Below are positions 10,474 through 20,116 of a stretch of DNA of 64,000 bases, piece by piece (the stretch's first letter is position 1; every line of letters starts with the position of its first letter). The stretch is from positions 1 through 64,000 of the forward strand of contig JAJFKU010000056.1 of assembly GCA_021773035.1 (NCBI GenBank), given 5' to 3'. Both the position numbers and the translations under genes were made by a program. Below the pieces are notes generated by a model. That model was not told the DNA's origin. It saw only the letters and a list, made by a program, of their open reading frames with translations, and ran no database searches. This stretch comes from Woeseiaceae bacterium (GTDB lineage: Bacteria; Pseudomonadota; Gammaproteobacteria; Steroidobacterales; Woeseiaceae).

Positions 10474-11891
10474 TAGTCGCTGAGCTTGGCGATAATTCGA
10501 CTCGAAGAATGCCCGTCGCGAAAAGCCAGTACGCGAACCTCGCCACCATTCTGCAGCACTTCTTTGGCGCCGACGATGTCTTCGGGCCTGTAGTCACCGC
10601 CTTTCACCAGAACGTCTGGCAGCACTGCAGCAATCAGTGACGCCGGTGTGTCATCGGAAAACGGCACAACCCAGTCAACCGCGGCCAGTCCTGCAAGCAC
10701 CAACAGGCGATCTTCGAGTTCGTTAATGGGCCGTGACTCGCCTTTCAGTCTGCGTACGGAGTCATCATCGTTCACCGCAACAATGAGACGATCGCCGAGA
10801 CTCTTGGCCTCTTCAAGATAGGAGACATGCCCGGCGTGCAAGACGTCGAAACAGCCGTTAGTCATGATGATGCGCTCGTCCCGGGCCCGCGACTCGGAAA
10901 CCATCAACTTGAGTTCGCCCAGCCCAACCAGGCCACGACCGCCCTGCCCTCGCTGATGCAGTGAAACACTGATCTCGCCCGGCGTGACGGTCGCGACGCC
11001 GATCTTGCGAACCACCAGGCCGGCGGCGACGTTCGCAAGCGCCGCTGCCGAGGCCAGGTCCTGGCCGCTGGCAATCGCGCCGGCAAGCGTCGCAATAACC
11101 GTATCTCCGGCACCGGTCACGTCGTAGACTTCGCGTGCCTGTGTCGACAGAAAGATCGGCTCCTGTTCCCTCTCGAGCAACAACATCCCTTTTTCGCTGC
11201 GTGTTACCAGCAACGCCTCAAGGTTCAAATCGTCGAGCATGGCCCGGGCACGACTGACAAGCTCGTCGTCGTCGGCACAATGGCCTGCGACGGCTTCGAA
11301 TTCCGTTTGATTCGGTGTAATTACCGAAGCGCCACGGTATTTGCTGAAGTCGCTGCCCTTGGGGTCGACCAACACGGCTATACCGGCTTGCCGGCACAAC
11401 TCGATCATGCCGGTCACGTCGGTCAGCGCGCCCTTTCCGTAGTCGGACAATACGACCGCGCCCGCACCAGCGATGCTGTTGCCAAACACGCCAAGCATCT
11501 CATCGCCAGGCAGCGAGGCAGTGCTCTCCTGATCCAGGCGAATGAGCTGCTGTCCGCGGCTCTGTACTCGTGTTTTGGTGATTGTCGGTCGATCATCGAC
11601 ACGATGAAAGTCGCACTCGATGCCACGCGCATGCATGATCGTTCGCAGCGACTCACCGGCCTCATCGGCGCCCACGACTCCGACAAGCTGTGTCGTTACC
11701 CCCAGGCTCGCAAGGTTAACGGCAACATTTGCGGCACCGCCCGCACGATCGTCGGTTTCCTCTACATGCACGACCGGAACCGGCGCCTCCGGCGAGATGC
11801 GACCGGTAGAACCGAACAGATAGCGGTCCAGCATTACGTCGCCGGCAACGATCACACGGGTTTTCGAAAAATCGGGAATTGAAAGCGTCAC
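10473..11891 (-). CDS. hldE: Bifunctional heptose-7-phosphate kinase / heptose-1-phosphate adenylyltransferase
   Basis: The protein has 472 residues and two domains, as in E. coli HldE. Residues 1 to about 320 are a PfkB-type sugar kinase (MLDRYLFG, GGAANVAVNLASLG, DVTGAGDTVIATLAG). Residues from about 340 to the end are a nucleotidyltransferase (TNGCFDVLHAGHVSYLEEAK with the HxGH signature). Together they phosphorylate D-glycero-beta-D-manno-heptose 7-phosphate at C1 and later adenylylate the 1-phosphate, giving ADP-heptose for the LPS inner core. It heads an operon with waaA. Confidence 0.96.
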   Translation of the reverse strand: MTLSIPDFSKTRVIVAGDVMLDRYLFGSTGRISPEAPVPVVHVEETDDRAGGAANVAVNLASLGVTTQLVGVVGADEAGESLRTIMHARGIECDFHRVDDRPTITKTRVQSRGQQLIRLDQESTASLPGDEMLGVFGNSIAGAGAVVLSDYGKGALTDVTGMIELCRQAGIAVLVDPKGSDFSKYRGASVITPNQTEFEAVAGHCADDDELVSRARAMLDDLNLEALLVTRSEKGMLLLEREQEPIFLSTQAREVYDVTGAGDTVIATLAGAIASGQDLASAAALANVAAGLVVRKIGVATVTPGEISVSLHQRGQGGRGLVGLGELKLMVSESRARDERIIMTNGCFDVLHAGHVSYLEEAKSLGDRLIVAVNDDDSVRRLKGESRPINELEDRLLVLAGLAAVDWVVPFSDDTPASLIAAVLPDVLVKGGDYRPEDIVGAKEVLQNGGEVRVLAFRDGHSSSRIIAKLSD

Positions 11892-11979
11892 GCGCGAACT
11901 TTATCACGATCGCCTGCGATTTGTAGCGGTGCTCAGGAGCTGTCGTCTACCGCGCTTCGGGGTGCCTGTTGCCGTGCCG

Positions 11980-14208
11980 TCAGCGACCGCCGAAGACGTC
12001 GAAAATGTAGCTGTACTTAAGGATGAACTCGCGGCCGGTAGGCTCTCCGCCCATTCCCCGTTCGTCAACTTCGTTATAGACCAGGAACAGGCCGGCATTC
12101 GCGGACTGCAGCCAGGAAAAACGCAGATTGCTGCCGACGACATCGTTACGTTCGTTGTACTGCAGTAGCGCCTGCAGAAGAATGCTCGGCGTAAACGCAT
12201 ACGATAAACGCAGGCGGGCGAGATTCGCCTTGAAGGTGCCACCCGGCAGATCGAACTCGTTGTATTTGTATGACAGTTCGGAGCTGAAGGCCTCTCCGGC
12301 ACGGTAACGAAGCGTCGGCGAGAGAGAAACTCGATCGCCACCAAAACGCCCGCCGATGGTCGTGTTCAGCGCAAGACTGAGCGGGGCCGCCTGATTGGTG
12401 TGAAAAACGATACTCGTTTCGGAGTGATCGTAGGTGCCCGGCTGAATCGTCACACCGTCGACGATGTCAAAGGCCTCTTTTACGCCTTCCCGTGTCACGT
12501 TAACGCCGGTGTGAACCTCATAACCGTTGCGGAACTCCCAGTGAACATCGTAGTGCGCACGACCGGACTCCTGAAAACCGTCGAAGTCCCAGTAAGCGGT
12601 GTAGGAAGCATGCGGCCGGATTTCGAGCAGGCCCCACAAGTCTCCGGGGCGGATGCGGCGCATCAGAAAACCATCGGCGCGGCGGAAATCCGAGCGTGAC
12701 AGGAAGCCGACCTCAGGATTGAAGTCCTTACCGACCTGGCCGTAACCGAGTCGATAAGCCCACGTGGCCGAGCTGTAGTTCGCTTTTACGGAAAACGCGT
12801 CGTCGCGATCAGTGAGGCCGGGTGTCGACGTTTTCGCGGCCCAGGCCTGCAGCAACAGATTTTCGCCAACCCCCCAGCGCCCGTCGATCGCGTAGGTCTG
12901 GTTTTCATCCTCACCGCTGGGAACGATGTGCGATCCGTCACCGTCACGGTTAACGAACATGAAGCCAAGCGCGGAACGGCCCGGTAACTCCTGGTTGATC
13001 CGGGCGACGGTAAACTTGTTGCCAGGTGCAACGCCGGCCACGGCCTCGGAGCCCATATGCAGAAAGCCGACGTTGGTGCTGCCGCCAAGCTTGCCGGATA
13101 AGCGAACGCCGCCCTCAATAGGTAATTGTTCGCCATCGTCGCCAATGCCGATTCGCCGGCTGAAGAACATTTCCGCTTTCTCGGGATCACCGACGGAAAA
13201 CTGTCCGGCATTCTCGAGAAAGAATGATCGCTTCTCGGGAAAAAACAGGCTGAAGCGATCGAGGTTCACCTGTTGCTCATCGGCTTCGACCTGCGCGAAG
13301 TCCGTGTTGTAGGTCGCGTCCAGCGTAAGACTGGGAGTTACCGAGTATTTGATATCGAAGCCGAGTTCACTGTTGTTCTCGGTATCCACAAGATCCCCAC
13401 CGCGGGAAGAGCTACCCAGAACATAGGGTATGAACTTCAGATTTCTTTGCGATGGCGGCACTATTCCGGCCACGCTACCCGCATCGGAAACCCGGTACAG
13501 GTCGTGCTGACGGGACAGGGGCGCCCAGAATGCGATCTCATTGTTACGCCGGATATTGCGTTGAAAATTAACGCCCCATGTCTGGATGTCACCACTGCCG
13601 TAGCGCAATGTGCGAAACGGAATGCGCATCTCCGCGCTCCAGCCAAAGCCGGACACCTGTGTCGCAACGTCCCAGCTTCCGTCCCAGTTCAGATTGAAGC
13701 CACCGCTACCGGAACCCAACGCGCCACCGGCACCCTCCCGGGTCACCTGTCCGTCGTACTCGATGCCGGCCGGACTGGTGCCGAACACGAAACCGTTTTG
13801 CCCGTCACGCAGTCCGTCAAGAATCACCCGGAAGCTATCGGTATCGGCGAGTTCGGAGTCACGGCGGCTGTCGGTAACAAGAATGCCCCCGGGATCGTCG
13901 TCGTAGGCAACGACACCGATGTACAGGGCATCGTTCGAGTAGCCTATATAGACCTCGGTCTTCTGCGTCGATGGCTCACGGTCGTCGGGTTGTACCTGCC
14001 AGAATCCGCTGGCGGGCTCCAGGCCCGTCCATGCAGGATCGCCAAGTACCCTGCCATCCAGCGCTGGCGGCGAAGCCATCTTCCCGGCCTGCACAACCGG
14101 CCGCTCCGCGGGCAGCTGTGAATACACGGGCAAACTTACGGCAAACAACAGGCCCATGAAGAGTGCGTGGCTGACCGGGGGGCCGGATAAGGATTTCACT
14201 TTGTGCAT
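11980..14208 (-). CDS. DUF5916 protein: CBM9-like N-terminal domain plus outer-membrane barrel-like C-terminus
   Basis: The protein has 742 residues from the ATG at 14208. That start gives a clean signal peptide ending at PVYSQ. An upstream in-frame ATG at 14253 would add 15 residues and run into the end of the decayed M14 gene. After the signal comes a carbohydrate-binding-module-9-like domain (PPALDGRVLGDPAWTGLEP, KTEVYIGYSNDALYIGVVAY, residues about 30-220). Then comes the FFPEKRSFFLENAGQFSVG motif, diagnostic of DUF5916. The rest is rich in alternating beta strands and looks like an outer-membrane barrel. The biological role of the family is not established. It may take part in handling a polymer or peptide at the cell surface. 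A decayed peptidase gene lies just upstream on the same strand. Confidence 0.85.
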   Translation of the reverse strand: MHKVKSLSGPPVSHALFMGLLFAVSLPVYSQLPAERPVVQAGKMASPPALDGRVLGDPAWTGLEPASGFWQVQPDDREPSTQKTEVYIGYSNDALYIGVVAYDDDPGGILVTDSRRDSELADTDSFRVILDGLRDGQNGFVFGTSPAGIEYDGQVTREGAGGALGSGSGGFNLNWDGSWDVATQVSGFGWSAEMRIPFRTLRYGSGDIQTWGVNFQRNIRRNNEIAFWAPLSRQHDLYRVSDAGSVAGIVPPSQRNLKFIPYVLGSSSRGGDLVDTENNSELGFDIKYSVTPSLTLDATYNTDFAQVEADEQQVNLDRFSLFFPEKRSFFLENAGQFSVGDPEKAEMFFSRRIGIGDDGEQLPIEGGVRLSGKLGGSTNVGFLHMGSEAVAGVAPGNKFTVARINQELPGRSALGFMFVNRDGDGSHIVPSGEDENQTYAIDGRWGVGENLLLQAWAAKTSTPGLTDRDDAFSVKANYSSATWAYRLGYGQVGKDFNPEVGFLSRSDFRRADGFLMRRIRPGDLWGLLEIRPHASYTAYWDFDGFQESGRAHYDVHWEFRNGYEVHTGVNVTREGVKEAFDIVDGVTIQPGTYDHSETSIVFHTNQAAPLSLALNTTIGGRFGGDRVSLSPTLRYRAGEAFSSELSYKYNEFDLPGGTFKANLARLRLSYAFTPSILLQALLQYNERNDVVGSNLRFSWLQSANAGLFLVYNEVDERGMGGEPTGREFILKYSYIFDVFGGR

Positions 14209-14236
14209 TGTTCTGCCAATCGCTCCCATCATCGAG

Positions 14237-14630
14237 TCAATCGATGCCCGCACCGTGCAGTGTATTGAAGAGCAGCTTGTAGGTCCCCCCTGGGTTGCCC
14301 ACGAAACTGCGGCCTGAATGCGAATAGAATAACCTCGCCTTCACCGTGCGGCACACGCGCCATCGCCGACTTCAGTGCAATATGTTCTGTACCCTGAGCC
14401 CAACCGCTCATCATAAGCTCCTCTGCGGCGAAACTGACAATGTTATCAAATCTCGACACCGATGCATGCTCCGCCAGCGGCCTGCCGCCGGCGATGGGTT
14501 TTCCGATCACGCTGGCGGCTCTGCTGATTTCCATCGAACCCTTGATCGATATGGCACGCACTGCACTCAACGTGAACGGTGCGATGACCGCCGGTGTGCT
14601 TACAGAATGTGTTCTACGAGAACCTTCAAC
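14237..14630 (-). pseudogene. C-terminal remnant of an M14-type metallopeptidase-like protein
   Basis: An open frame on the minus strand begins just after an in-frame stop at 14633 and reads [20 protein letters not shown], then [19 protein letters not shown] and GEGEVILFAFRPQFRGQPRG. Wording of this kind ends many gammaproteobacterial M14 carboxypeptidase-like proteins (family recollection, not searched). At 14285-14290 there is a run of six C on the plus strand. Removing one base restores TYKLLFNTLHGAGID followed by TGA at 14237, the expected family ending. The fragment therefore lacks its catalytic N-terminal part and also carries a one-base frameshift. The other 5' sequence has been replaced by the PepSY gene, whose stop codon overlaps the start of this frame. 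Confidence 0.55.
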
Positions 14631-15714
14631 TTAGCTCGCGCCCTGGCCGTTCAAGTTGCAGACCATCGGTCGAACGCGCTCGAGGCCGTGTCAAAGCCAG
14701 ATAGGTGCCACTCGTTCCGACGAACAGTAGCGACAGAGACAAAACGCTCAGCAACAGCCGGTATCCTGGCCAACCCGTCTTACCGGCATGGAGCGGATAC
14801 AGTAAATTGCCAATTGTCGGGCCCAGGCCGGTTTTCGTCGCGTCGATACGTTCAAGCACTTCACCATTATCAGGATTCAGAACAAGATAACTTCGACCGT
14901 TGGGGTGCAGTTCTCCGGCGTTTCGCAGACGAACTATGAGCGGCTCATTCGTAGCGTTTGGAATCCCGAGCAGGCTCGGCCTCGCGGCGGGAAACTCGGA
15001 AGACACACTGACTAATGCGTTTTGCCAGTTGATCAGTGCCGACTCGGAATCAACATGTCGCACTGTCGGCCGTATGACTTCTGCAGCGCCGAATATTTTG
15101 TTCAGGCCGGCGGACACCGGGGCTGAGAACGCCATCGCGAGCCCGGTGAACGCGACGAGTAAGAACAAGACTGCCAACGAAACACCCTGTGCTGCATGTC
15201 CGCGCACCAATAGCGGCCGTGACAGGCCTTTCGGCAGGAAATAGCGAATTTGAAGAACTTTTCTGCGACGAGACCAGAGCACCAAACCAAACACGATGTT
15301 CAAGAACAGGAAGACACCGAGCACACCACCGATGTCCGTGCCGATATCGCCTAACAACAAGTGAGCATGCAGTTCGAATAAAAAGGCCGGCAACGCATCC
15401 AATGCACCCCACTCCGCAACCAATGCAGCGGTCTCGGGATGGAACATAGCTTCGCTTCCGTCGGTCAAGTAGGCGCGGTACGCCGGTAGTGACGGCGTCG
15501 GCAGCAGCATCGATCCGACCTGGCCGTTTGCGCTCGACAGTATCTGCTCGATGACAGCGGGCTTCAGAACCGGCGCATAGGGTTGACTTGGAAGCGAGGG
15601 GTAACGCCAACCGTAGTACTCGTTCTCCCACAGGAGCAGAACGCCGGACAGACTGACCAGAACCAGCCAGCCGGCCAGTGCGACACCGATCCATCTGTGG
15701 ACACGCCGGAGCAT
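14626..15714 (-). CDS. PepSY-associated transmembrane protein
   Basis: The protein has 362 residues and four predicted membrane helices in the usual PepSY_TM arrangement. The first begins [20 protein letters not shown], a second lies at [21 protein letters not shown], a third at [18 protein letters not shown] and the last at [20 protein letters not shown]. The extracytoplasmic parts contain PepSY-like repeats ([19 protein letters not shown]). Such proteins often accompany siderophore receptors, and some act as inner-membrane ferric-siderophore reductases. The start lies 3 nt after the stop of the TonB receptor, so the pair is one operon under the Fur-type boxes near 17.9 kb. Confidence 0.88.
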   Translation of the reverse strand: MLRRVHRWIGVALAGWLVLVSLSGVLLLWENEYYGWRYPSLPSQPYAPVLKPAVIEQILSSANGQVGSMLLPTPSLPAYRAYLTDGSEAMFHPETAALVAEWGALDALPAFLFELHAHLLLGDIGTDIGGVLGVFLFLNIVFGLVLWSRRRKVLQIRYFLPKGLSRPLLVRGHAAQGVSLAVLFLLVAFTGLAMAFSAPVSAGLNKIFGAAEVIRPTVRHVDSESALINWQNALVSVSSEFPAARPSLLGIPNATNEPLIVRLRNAGELHPNGRSYLVLNPDNGEVLERIDATKTGLGPTIGNLLYPLHAGKTGWPGYRLLLSVLSLSLLFVGTSGTYLALTRPRARSTDGLQLERPGRELS

Positions 15715-15717
15715 CGA

Positions 15718-17853
15718 CTAGAACTGTTGCTGCCAGCCCAGCGTCAGTGTTCGGCCGTTGCCCTGGAAGTAAGTATCGGCCCGGGCAAAAGGCTCTGTCT
15801 GTGCAAAATACGTAAAGTAGTCTTCGTTCGTCAGGTTCTCGACCGCAACGGAGAAGGTACCGACGCTCGTGTCCCAGCCGACGAAGCTGTCGACCAGGAT
15901 ATAGCCATCGAAGTCTCGTCCGACAGGAGCGCCGGGGCCGGCGAAACTTCTATCCTCATAATTCGTCAGCTGCAGCCGCCAGTTGATTGCTTCGCCTGCA
16001 GCCCCGTATGCGTAGAGACTCAGTCGATCTGGTCCTATATTCAAACCGTCGAGGTCGCTGTCAACGGTGTCATTCCCATCCGAGTCGAAGTCCCCGTTCG
16101 TCTGACTGTAGTTTCCACCGACTGTCAGCTGATCGTTGAATCGATAGTCCAGTGTGACTTCAAAGCCGTCGATTTTTGTTCGCTGGCGTTGAACTTCGAA
16201 AACACCGGCAGCGTTGCTGAACAGGCGTGCACCGTTATCGGCCGTGGACTCATAGTAGGTGAGCCGGCCGCTCAGCACATCGTTGTCATATTCGATACCG
16301 ACCTCGATATTGTCGGTTACGATGGGTTCTATCGTCAGCAGACTGTCGACGTCCTGATTCGGTGTGGACACGGCCCGCAGGACCCGCCCAACGTCTGGCA
16401 TGGTAAACCCTTCATTGAAAGCAGCGTATACCGACACCGAGTCGGACGGGCGCCAGATGGCGCCGGCATTGAACAGGGTCTCGTCGAAGTCGGGATCCCC
16501 ACCGGATACAAAGATGCTGTTTGCAGCCGCAATTGTCGTGTAATCGCCGACCTCGAGACCGGCGGCTTCATGTCGGAGTCCACCGGAGAGCGTGAAGCTG
16601 TCGCTGATATCCCAACCCAGTTGCAGGAACGGCGACAGCGTTTCGAAACGTGTCTCCGGAACCCACTCGCGCCCGCTCTGCGCCAGTTCCTGGGCCGAGT
16701 CGTCGCGAAGAAAGTCGAGCCCTGCGGCGAGATTGACCGACGGATCGGCGAAGCTGCGGTTGTAGGTGACTTTTAAGCCGTTCTTGTCCGAGACGATCGC
16801 TGACTGATCCAGAAACGGCTCACCGTCAACCGTGAGCCGGAAAAACCCGCCGAACGTGCCGCCTTCGAACAAGGCCCGGTAGCTCTGATCGTAGACCTGC
16901 GCTTCGATACTGCCACCGAGAAACTCATCGTGACGATAGCTCAGCGAAACCGTTGTGGTTTCGTTGCGCGCCGGATCACCCACATCTGCTGCCGGGCTAC
17001 CTGCTATCGTGCCGGTAGGAATACCGGCAGCGCGGTCGCCGGGAACGCCGCGAAAGTCTCCGTTTCTCTCCAGGTCGAAGTCACTCAGCATGAACGTGAC
17101 CGAACTGTTCTGGGTCGGGCGCCACTCGCCTTTGCCGAAGAGGTTCAGTGTCCTCGAGTCCATGATGTCACCCTGCGTCGGATAGAGGCCTACGGGATCG
17201 CCGTTGCTGTCAAGAAACAGTCCGCGCTCGTGGTACGCGAAGCCGGCAATGAAATCGAAGGACCGGGTGCCATGCCCGGTCAGTACGCTCACTTTGTGAC
17301 CGAACGCATCGGAATCGAAGTCGTCTGCCGTCGTTAAGCGTGCCTGGACGGATGTTTGCCAGGTATCGTTGCGAATCGGCGACCTGGTCACCGTATTGAC
17401 CACACCGCCGGTCGCCCCGACGCCCTGAATGGCATTGGATCCATTGATGACTTCAATGCGTTCGACAAAAACCAGGTCCAGAGTGTGCCCGTCCCGCTGA
17501 CCGTCTCGCAGGGCGTTGTGCTGCGGAATACCGTCAACGAGATAAAGCGGGTTACGGCCACGAAGTGTTTCTCCCCTTCCGGCAAGCTTCTGCGAACTCG
17601 GCGCGAAGCCCGGAATCGTGCGAGAAAGAACGCTTGCCAGATTGTCACTAATCGCGGCCTGTTGCGCGATGGTCGCCGCATCGACAATCATGACGGTCCC
17701 GGCAATGGCTGTGGCGGGCTGACCAGTACGCGCCGCGCGGACGATAAGCTCGTCGATATTATCACCTTCGGCCGTCACCGATTGCGCGATCGTTACCTGC
17801 GGCATCGTTGCCAGAATCAAGGCCGCAAAAGCGCCCGTCGTCATCCGATACAT
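15718..17853 (-). CDS. TonB-dependent siderophore-type outer-membrane receptor
   Basis: The protein has 711 residues. A signal peptide ends near VTIAQ. The plug domain follows (residues about 35-150) with VMIVDAATIAQQAA, RGRNPLYLVDGIPQHNA and VFVERIEVINGSNAIQGVGA. A 22-strand barrel fills the rest, with the TonB-dependent receptor C-terminal pattern ending GNGRTLTLGWQQQF. It probably imports a ferric siderophore or haem-like ligand. Two Fur-box-like sequences lie 45-110 bp upstream of the start and a PepSY membrane protein follows in the same operon, both of which support a role in iron supply. The ligand cannot be told from sequence. Confidence 0.92.
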   Translation of the reverse strand: MYRMTTGAFAALILATMPQVTIAQSVTAEGDNIDELIVRAARTGQPATAIAGTVMIVDAATIAQQAAISDNLASVLSRTIPGFAPSSQKLAGRGETLRGRNPLYLVDGIPQHNALRDGQRDGHTLDLVFVERIEVINGSNAIQGVGATGGVVNTVTRSPIRNDTWQTSVQARLTTADDFDSDAFGHKVSVLTGHGTRSFDFIAGFAYHERGLFLDSNGDPVGLYPTQGDIMDSRTLNLFGKGEWRPTQNSSVTFMLSDFDLERNGDFRGVPGDRAAGIPTGTIAGSPAADVGDPARNETTTVSLSYRHDEFLGGSIEAQVYDQSYRALFEGGTFGGFFRLTVDGEPFLDQSAIVSDKNGLKVTYNRSFADPSVNLAAGLDFLRDDSAQELAQSGREWVPETRFETLSPFLQLGWDISDSFTLSGGLRHEAAGLEVGDYTTIAAANSIFVSGGDPDFDETLFNAGAIWRPSDSVSVYAAFNEGFTMPDVGRVLRAVSTPNQDVDSLLTIEPIVTDNIEVGIEYDNDVLSGRLTYYESTADNGARLFSNAAGVFEVQRQRTKIDGFEVTLDYRFNDQLTVGGNYSQTNGDFDSDGNDTVDSDLDGLNIGPDRLSLYAYGAAGEAINWRLQLTNYEDRSFAGPGAPVGRDFDGYILVDSFVGWDTSVGTFSVAVENLTNEDYFTYFAQTEPFARADTYFQGNGRTLTLGWQQQF

Positions 17854-17890
17854 CTTCTGTTCTCCCGGGTTCGCGTGTCATAGGGCACGC

Positions 17891-17962
17891 TTGCAAATAG
17901 TAATGATTCTCATTCGCTTTAATATCAGCCTGCCGCTGATATTGCAAATAAGAATCATTCGC
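17891..17962 (-). promoter_or_regulatory. Double Fur-box-like control region with central palindrome
   Basis: Two sequences resemble the 19-bp Fur consensus: 17899-17917 (by my count 14 of 19 matches) and, on the minus strand, 17944-17962 (13 of 19). Each is preceded by or overlaps the same TTGCAAATA 9-mer. Between them lies a perfect inverted repeat AATATCAGC / GCTGATATT (17921-17929 and 17935-17943). The block is upstream of the TonB receptor and PepSY genes and probably represses them when iron is plentiful. Confidence 0.75.
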
Positions 17963-18047
17963 ATTCTACTTGGGCGCTAACAACACCGGGCTTGCGGCCC
18001 TGGCGTTGCTGCCGGGATGCTACGAAATCAGGAGCGAAGGTGTTTGC

Positions 18048-18719
18048 TCAGTCTGGCCCCGGAGGAGCCTGCGCCGCCCTCCCCCGAAAATACGCAACGG
18101 CATCAGGACGGGTCAGGCCGTAAACAGCGACAGCGAAAATTGTCAGTTGAATAATACTCGTTGACGAAAAGCGGCCGAACGCCAGCACTATCGCCATGGA
18201 TGCCGGAGCAACAACGAAATAGGCTATGCGTACCCAGTTGATACCGGCAAGGATGCCGGTCCCGACACCAATCTGCAGCAGCGCGGCCAGCGCAAATGGA
18301 CCCAGAATAAGCAGGTAGCGACTATCGAACTCGACCACCGTAGCGATGTACAAAAGGGCGAACAGCCCAATGATCGCCAACGCAATAAGCAGCCAGCCAA
18401 TAGCCGTGACGACGCGGGGCCGTTCCAGGACTTTTACCGGCATGGCGCTCGATTCGTCTGCAACGTCAGTAGGTAACGTGGCCCAGGAATAGATGACAAG
18501 GGCGAACGCCAGAATATAGGCGATCATAAAGAAATCGTTCAGTGAGGATATGTCGAATTGCCCGATATAGCTGGCGATGCGAAACAGTCCGGCAAAAGCC
18601 CACCAGCCAAAGCCGATACTGCCGACTATCCCGGCCCGCGTTCTGCCAAAGCGATACAACATCGCCGCTGCACAGCCGAGGCCGATTACGACATAGGCCA
18701 ACGTGATCCAGACGAACAA
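18048..18719 (-). CDS. Multi-pass inner-membrane protein of unknown function
   Basis: About 224 residues from a TTG at 18719, chosen because a strong AGGGAGG ribosome site lies 7-8 nt upstream and the start falls directly after the stop of the preceding gene. An upstream ATG at 18803 would overlap that gene by 83 nt and gives an unlikely Cys/Arg-rich N-terminus. I count about seven hydrophobic segments, for example FVWITLAYVVIGLGCAAAML, VVTAIGWLLIALAIIGLFAL and YLLILGPFALAALLQIGVGT. No family is recognised. It forms a two-gene unit with the 109-residue membrane protein upstream. Confidence 0.6.
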   Translation of the reverse strand: MFVWITLAYVVIGLGCAAAMLYRFGRTRAGIVGSIGFGWWAFAGLFRIASYIGQFDISSLNDFFMIAYILAFALVIYSWATLPTDVADESSAMPVKVLERPRVVTAIGWLLIALAIIGLFALLYIATVVEFDSRYLLILGPFALAALLQIGVGTGILAGINWVRIAYFVVAPASMAIVLAFGRFSSTSIIQLTIFAVAVYGLTRPDAVAYFRGRAAQAPPGPD

Positions 18720-18720
18720 A

Positions 18721-19050
18721 CTAGCGCCCTCCCTTTCCACCGAGGCGATAGCCGGCAGCGGTCGGCGCGAACAGTATCGCGAACAACAACAGCGTATAGG
18801 CAATCAGGTCTATCGCCGTAAATAGCGGCCGCATCCGACTAATCAGGTCCGAGAGGTCAAAGTAAGCCTCTGAGTAACCGAGGTAGATGCCCAGTATGTC
18901 GAGCGCCCCTGCCAGAAGCCAGATCGTGAATGCCGATCCGGCGAGTATGCCGGTCGGCGAAGCGCGAAAGCGCCTGAGAACGACCAGCGCGGCGGTCAAT
19001 TCGCAACATCGAAACAACCCTAAGGCGATCAAATACGGTGGCAGGTCCAT
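18721..19050 (-). CDS. Small membrane protein of unknown function
   Basis: The protein has 109 residues and three hydrophobic segments (PYLIALGLFRCCELTAALVV, GSAFTIWLLAGALDILGIYL, AIDLIAYTLLLFAILFAP). No conserved domain is recognised. It is followed immediately by another unidentified membrane protein in the same operon. The two may act as partners. It diverges from the lipoprotein gene at 19208. Confidence 0.55.
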   Translation of the reverse strand: MDLPPYLIALGLFRCCELTAALVVLRRFRASPTGILAGSAFTIWLLAGALDILGIYLGYSEAYFDLSDLISRMRPLFTAIDLIAYTLLLFAILFAPTAAGYRLGGKGGR

Positions 19051-19207
19051 CGGGTCCCCACTTGACTTGCAGCCAGTTTAAATCGCCAAAACGCGGATCA
19101 TGCCCAGATCGGGCAAACGTTAAGGAAACGTTACACGCGGACGATGGCTTTCATAGTCGAGGGCTGGCAGTTTCGATGCTCTAACCAATGCATTGGGTTT
19201 CCTCGCG

Positions 19208-20104
19208 ATGATACGACTACGAACGACTCTGCTTCCGTCTTTCCTGGCGGGTAGTTTGCTCGCCTGCACTGCCGCCCCGCCGTCGAGCACGGTCGTGACA
19301 CATGACCCGACACTTGGCCGCAGTGAGGGCGTGGCATTGCTGATCGATGTTTGCCTGCAACGCGACGGCATCGGTGGCGGCGACTATTTCATCATTGGCG
19401 AATCGAAAAAAGGGGCTGATATCTCGCAGCAGCAGTTACGCGGGTATCTGTGGGACAGTGGCATACGAATCCGCGAGCAGGCGACGCTGGTTTGCGGCGC
19501 GCGGCACGGCGACGCCACGCAGATACCGGCGGCGCGCGGCATTGGCGAAACCGTATCGGAGCAACGCCAGCCACTGTCGGCCGACTCGCAACTGGTGCGG
19601 TTGATCGACGACCAGGAATACAGCGACGCGCTCGCAGTCATCAGCTCTTACGCCTTCGAGCGGGCGGCGAGCGAAGAGGACAGCGGCCGTCAGATCTCCG
19701 AAGCCATGTTCCAGAGCGCCGGTCGTATCGTTCGCGATCGCACCAATGCGAGCAGTGTCCTGTTTCTCGGCGCCCTGGGCACGAGTCGCAGCGGCGCACT
19801 CAATACGGTAACGGGCATTGGTCGATTTCTTGTCGGCATGGGCACCGGGCTCGCTACCGCCGGCCTTGGCGGTGACTACTACGCCATATTCGTTCCTGGC
19901 GGAAAAATATCCGGTCGCCTGTACGAAGGCGCATTGATCGACCTCGACAGCGGCGAACTAGCCTGGTCGAACGCCGTTAAGGTACCCGGTAATCCTGCCA
20001 AGGAGGATAACTGGGAAAGCAATCAGCCACTCGACCTGCTGTTCCACGAGCTGCTGTTTCAATCGAAGGGTCAGGAACTGTTGAAGTCCACCACACAGGA
20101 ATAA
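19208..20104 (+). CDS. Lipoprotein of unknown function
   Basis: About 298 residues from the ATG at 19208, preferred over the ATG five codons upstream because it gives a compact lipoprotein signal (MIRLRTTLLPSFLAG, lipobox LLAC). The mature protein has an alternating alpha/beta look with a Gly-rich stretch (GIGRFLVGMGTGLATAGLGG, about residue 205) that could be a membrane-inserting or hinge segment, and EKPxxF-like motifs are absent. No family is recognised. It is followed 12 nt later by a second lipoprotein gene and then by a membrane regulator, so the three may work together at the envelope. Confidence 0.6.
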   Translation: MIRLRTTLLPSFLAGSLLACTAAPPSSTVVTHDPTLGRSEGVALLIDVCLQRDGIGGGDYFIIGESKKGADISQQQLRGYLWDSGIRIREQATLVCGARHGDATQIPAARGIGETVSEQRQPLSADSQLVRLIDDQEYSDALAVISSYAFERAASEEDSGRQISEAMFQSAGRIVRDRTNASSVLFLGALGTSRSGALNTVTGIGRFLVGMGTGLATAGLGGDYYAIFVPGGKISGRLYEGALIDLDSGELAWSNAVKVPGNPAKEDNWESNQPLDLLFHELLFQSKGQELLKSTTQE

Positions 20105-20116
20105 CGGGGAAACTCC

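Noticed and set aside
18720-18803. ATG at 18803 as the start of the second small membrane protein
   Set aside because: It overlaps the upstream gene by 83 nt and yields a Cys/Arg-rich N-terminus. A TTG at 18719 has a strong ribosome site directly after the upstream stop.
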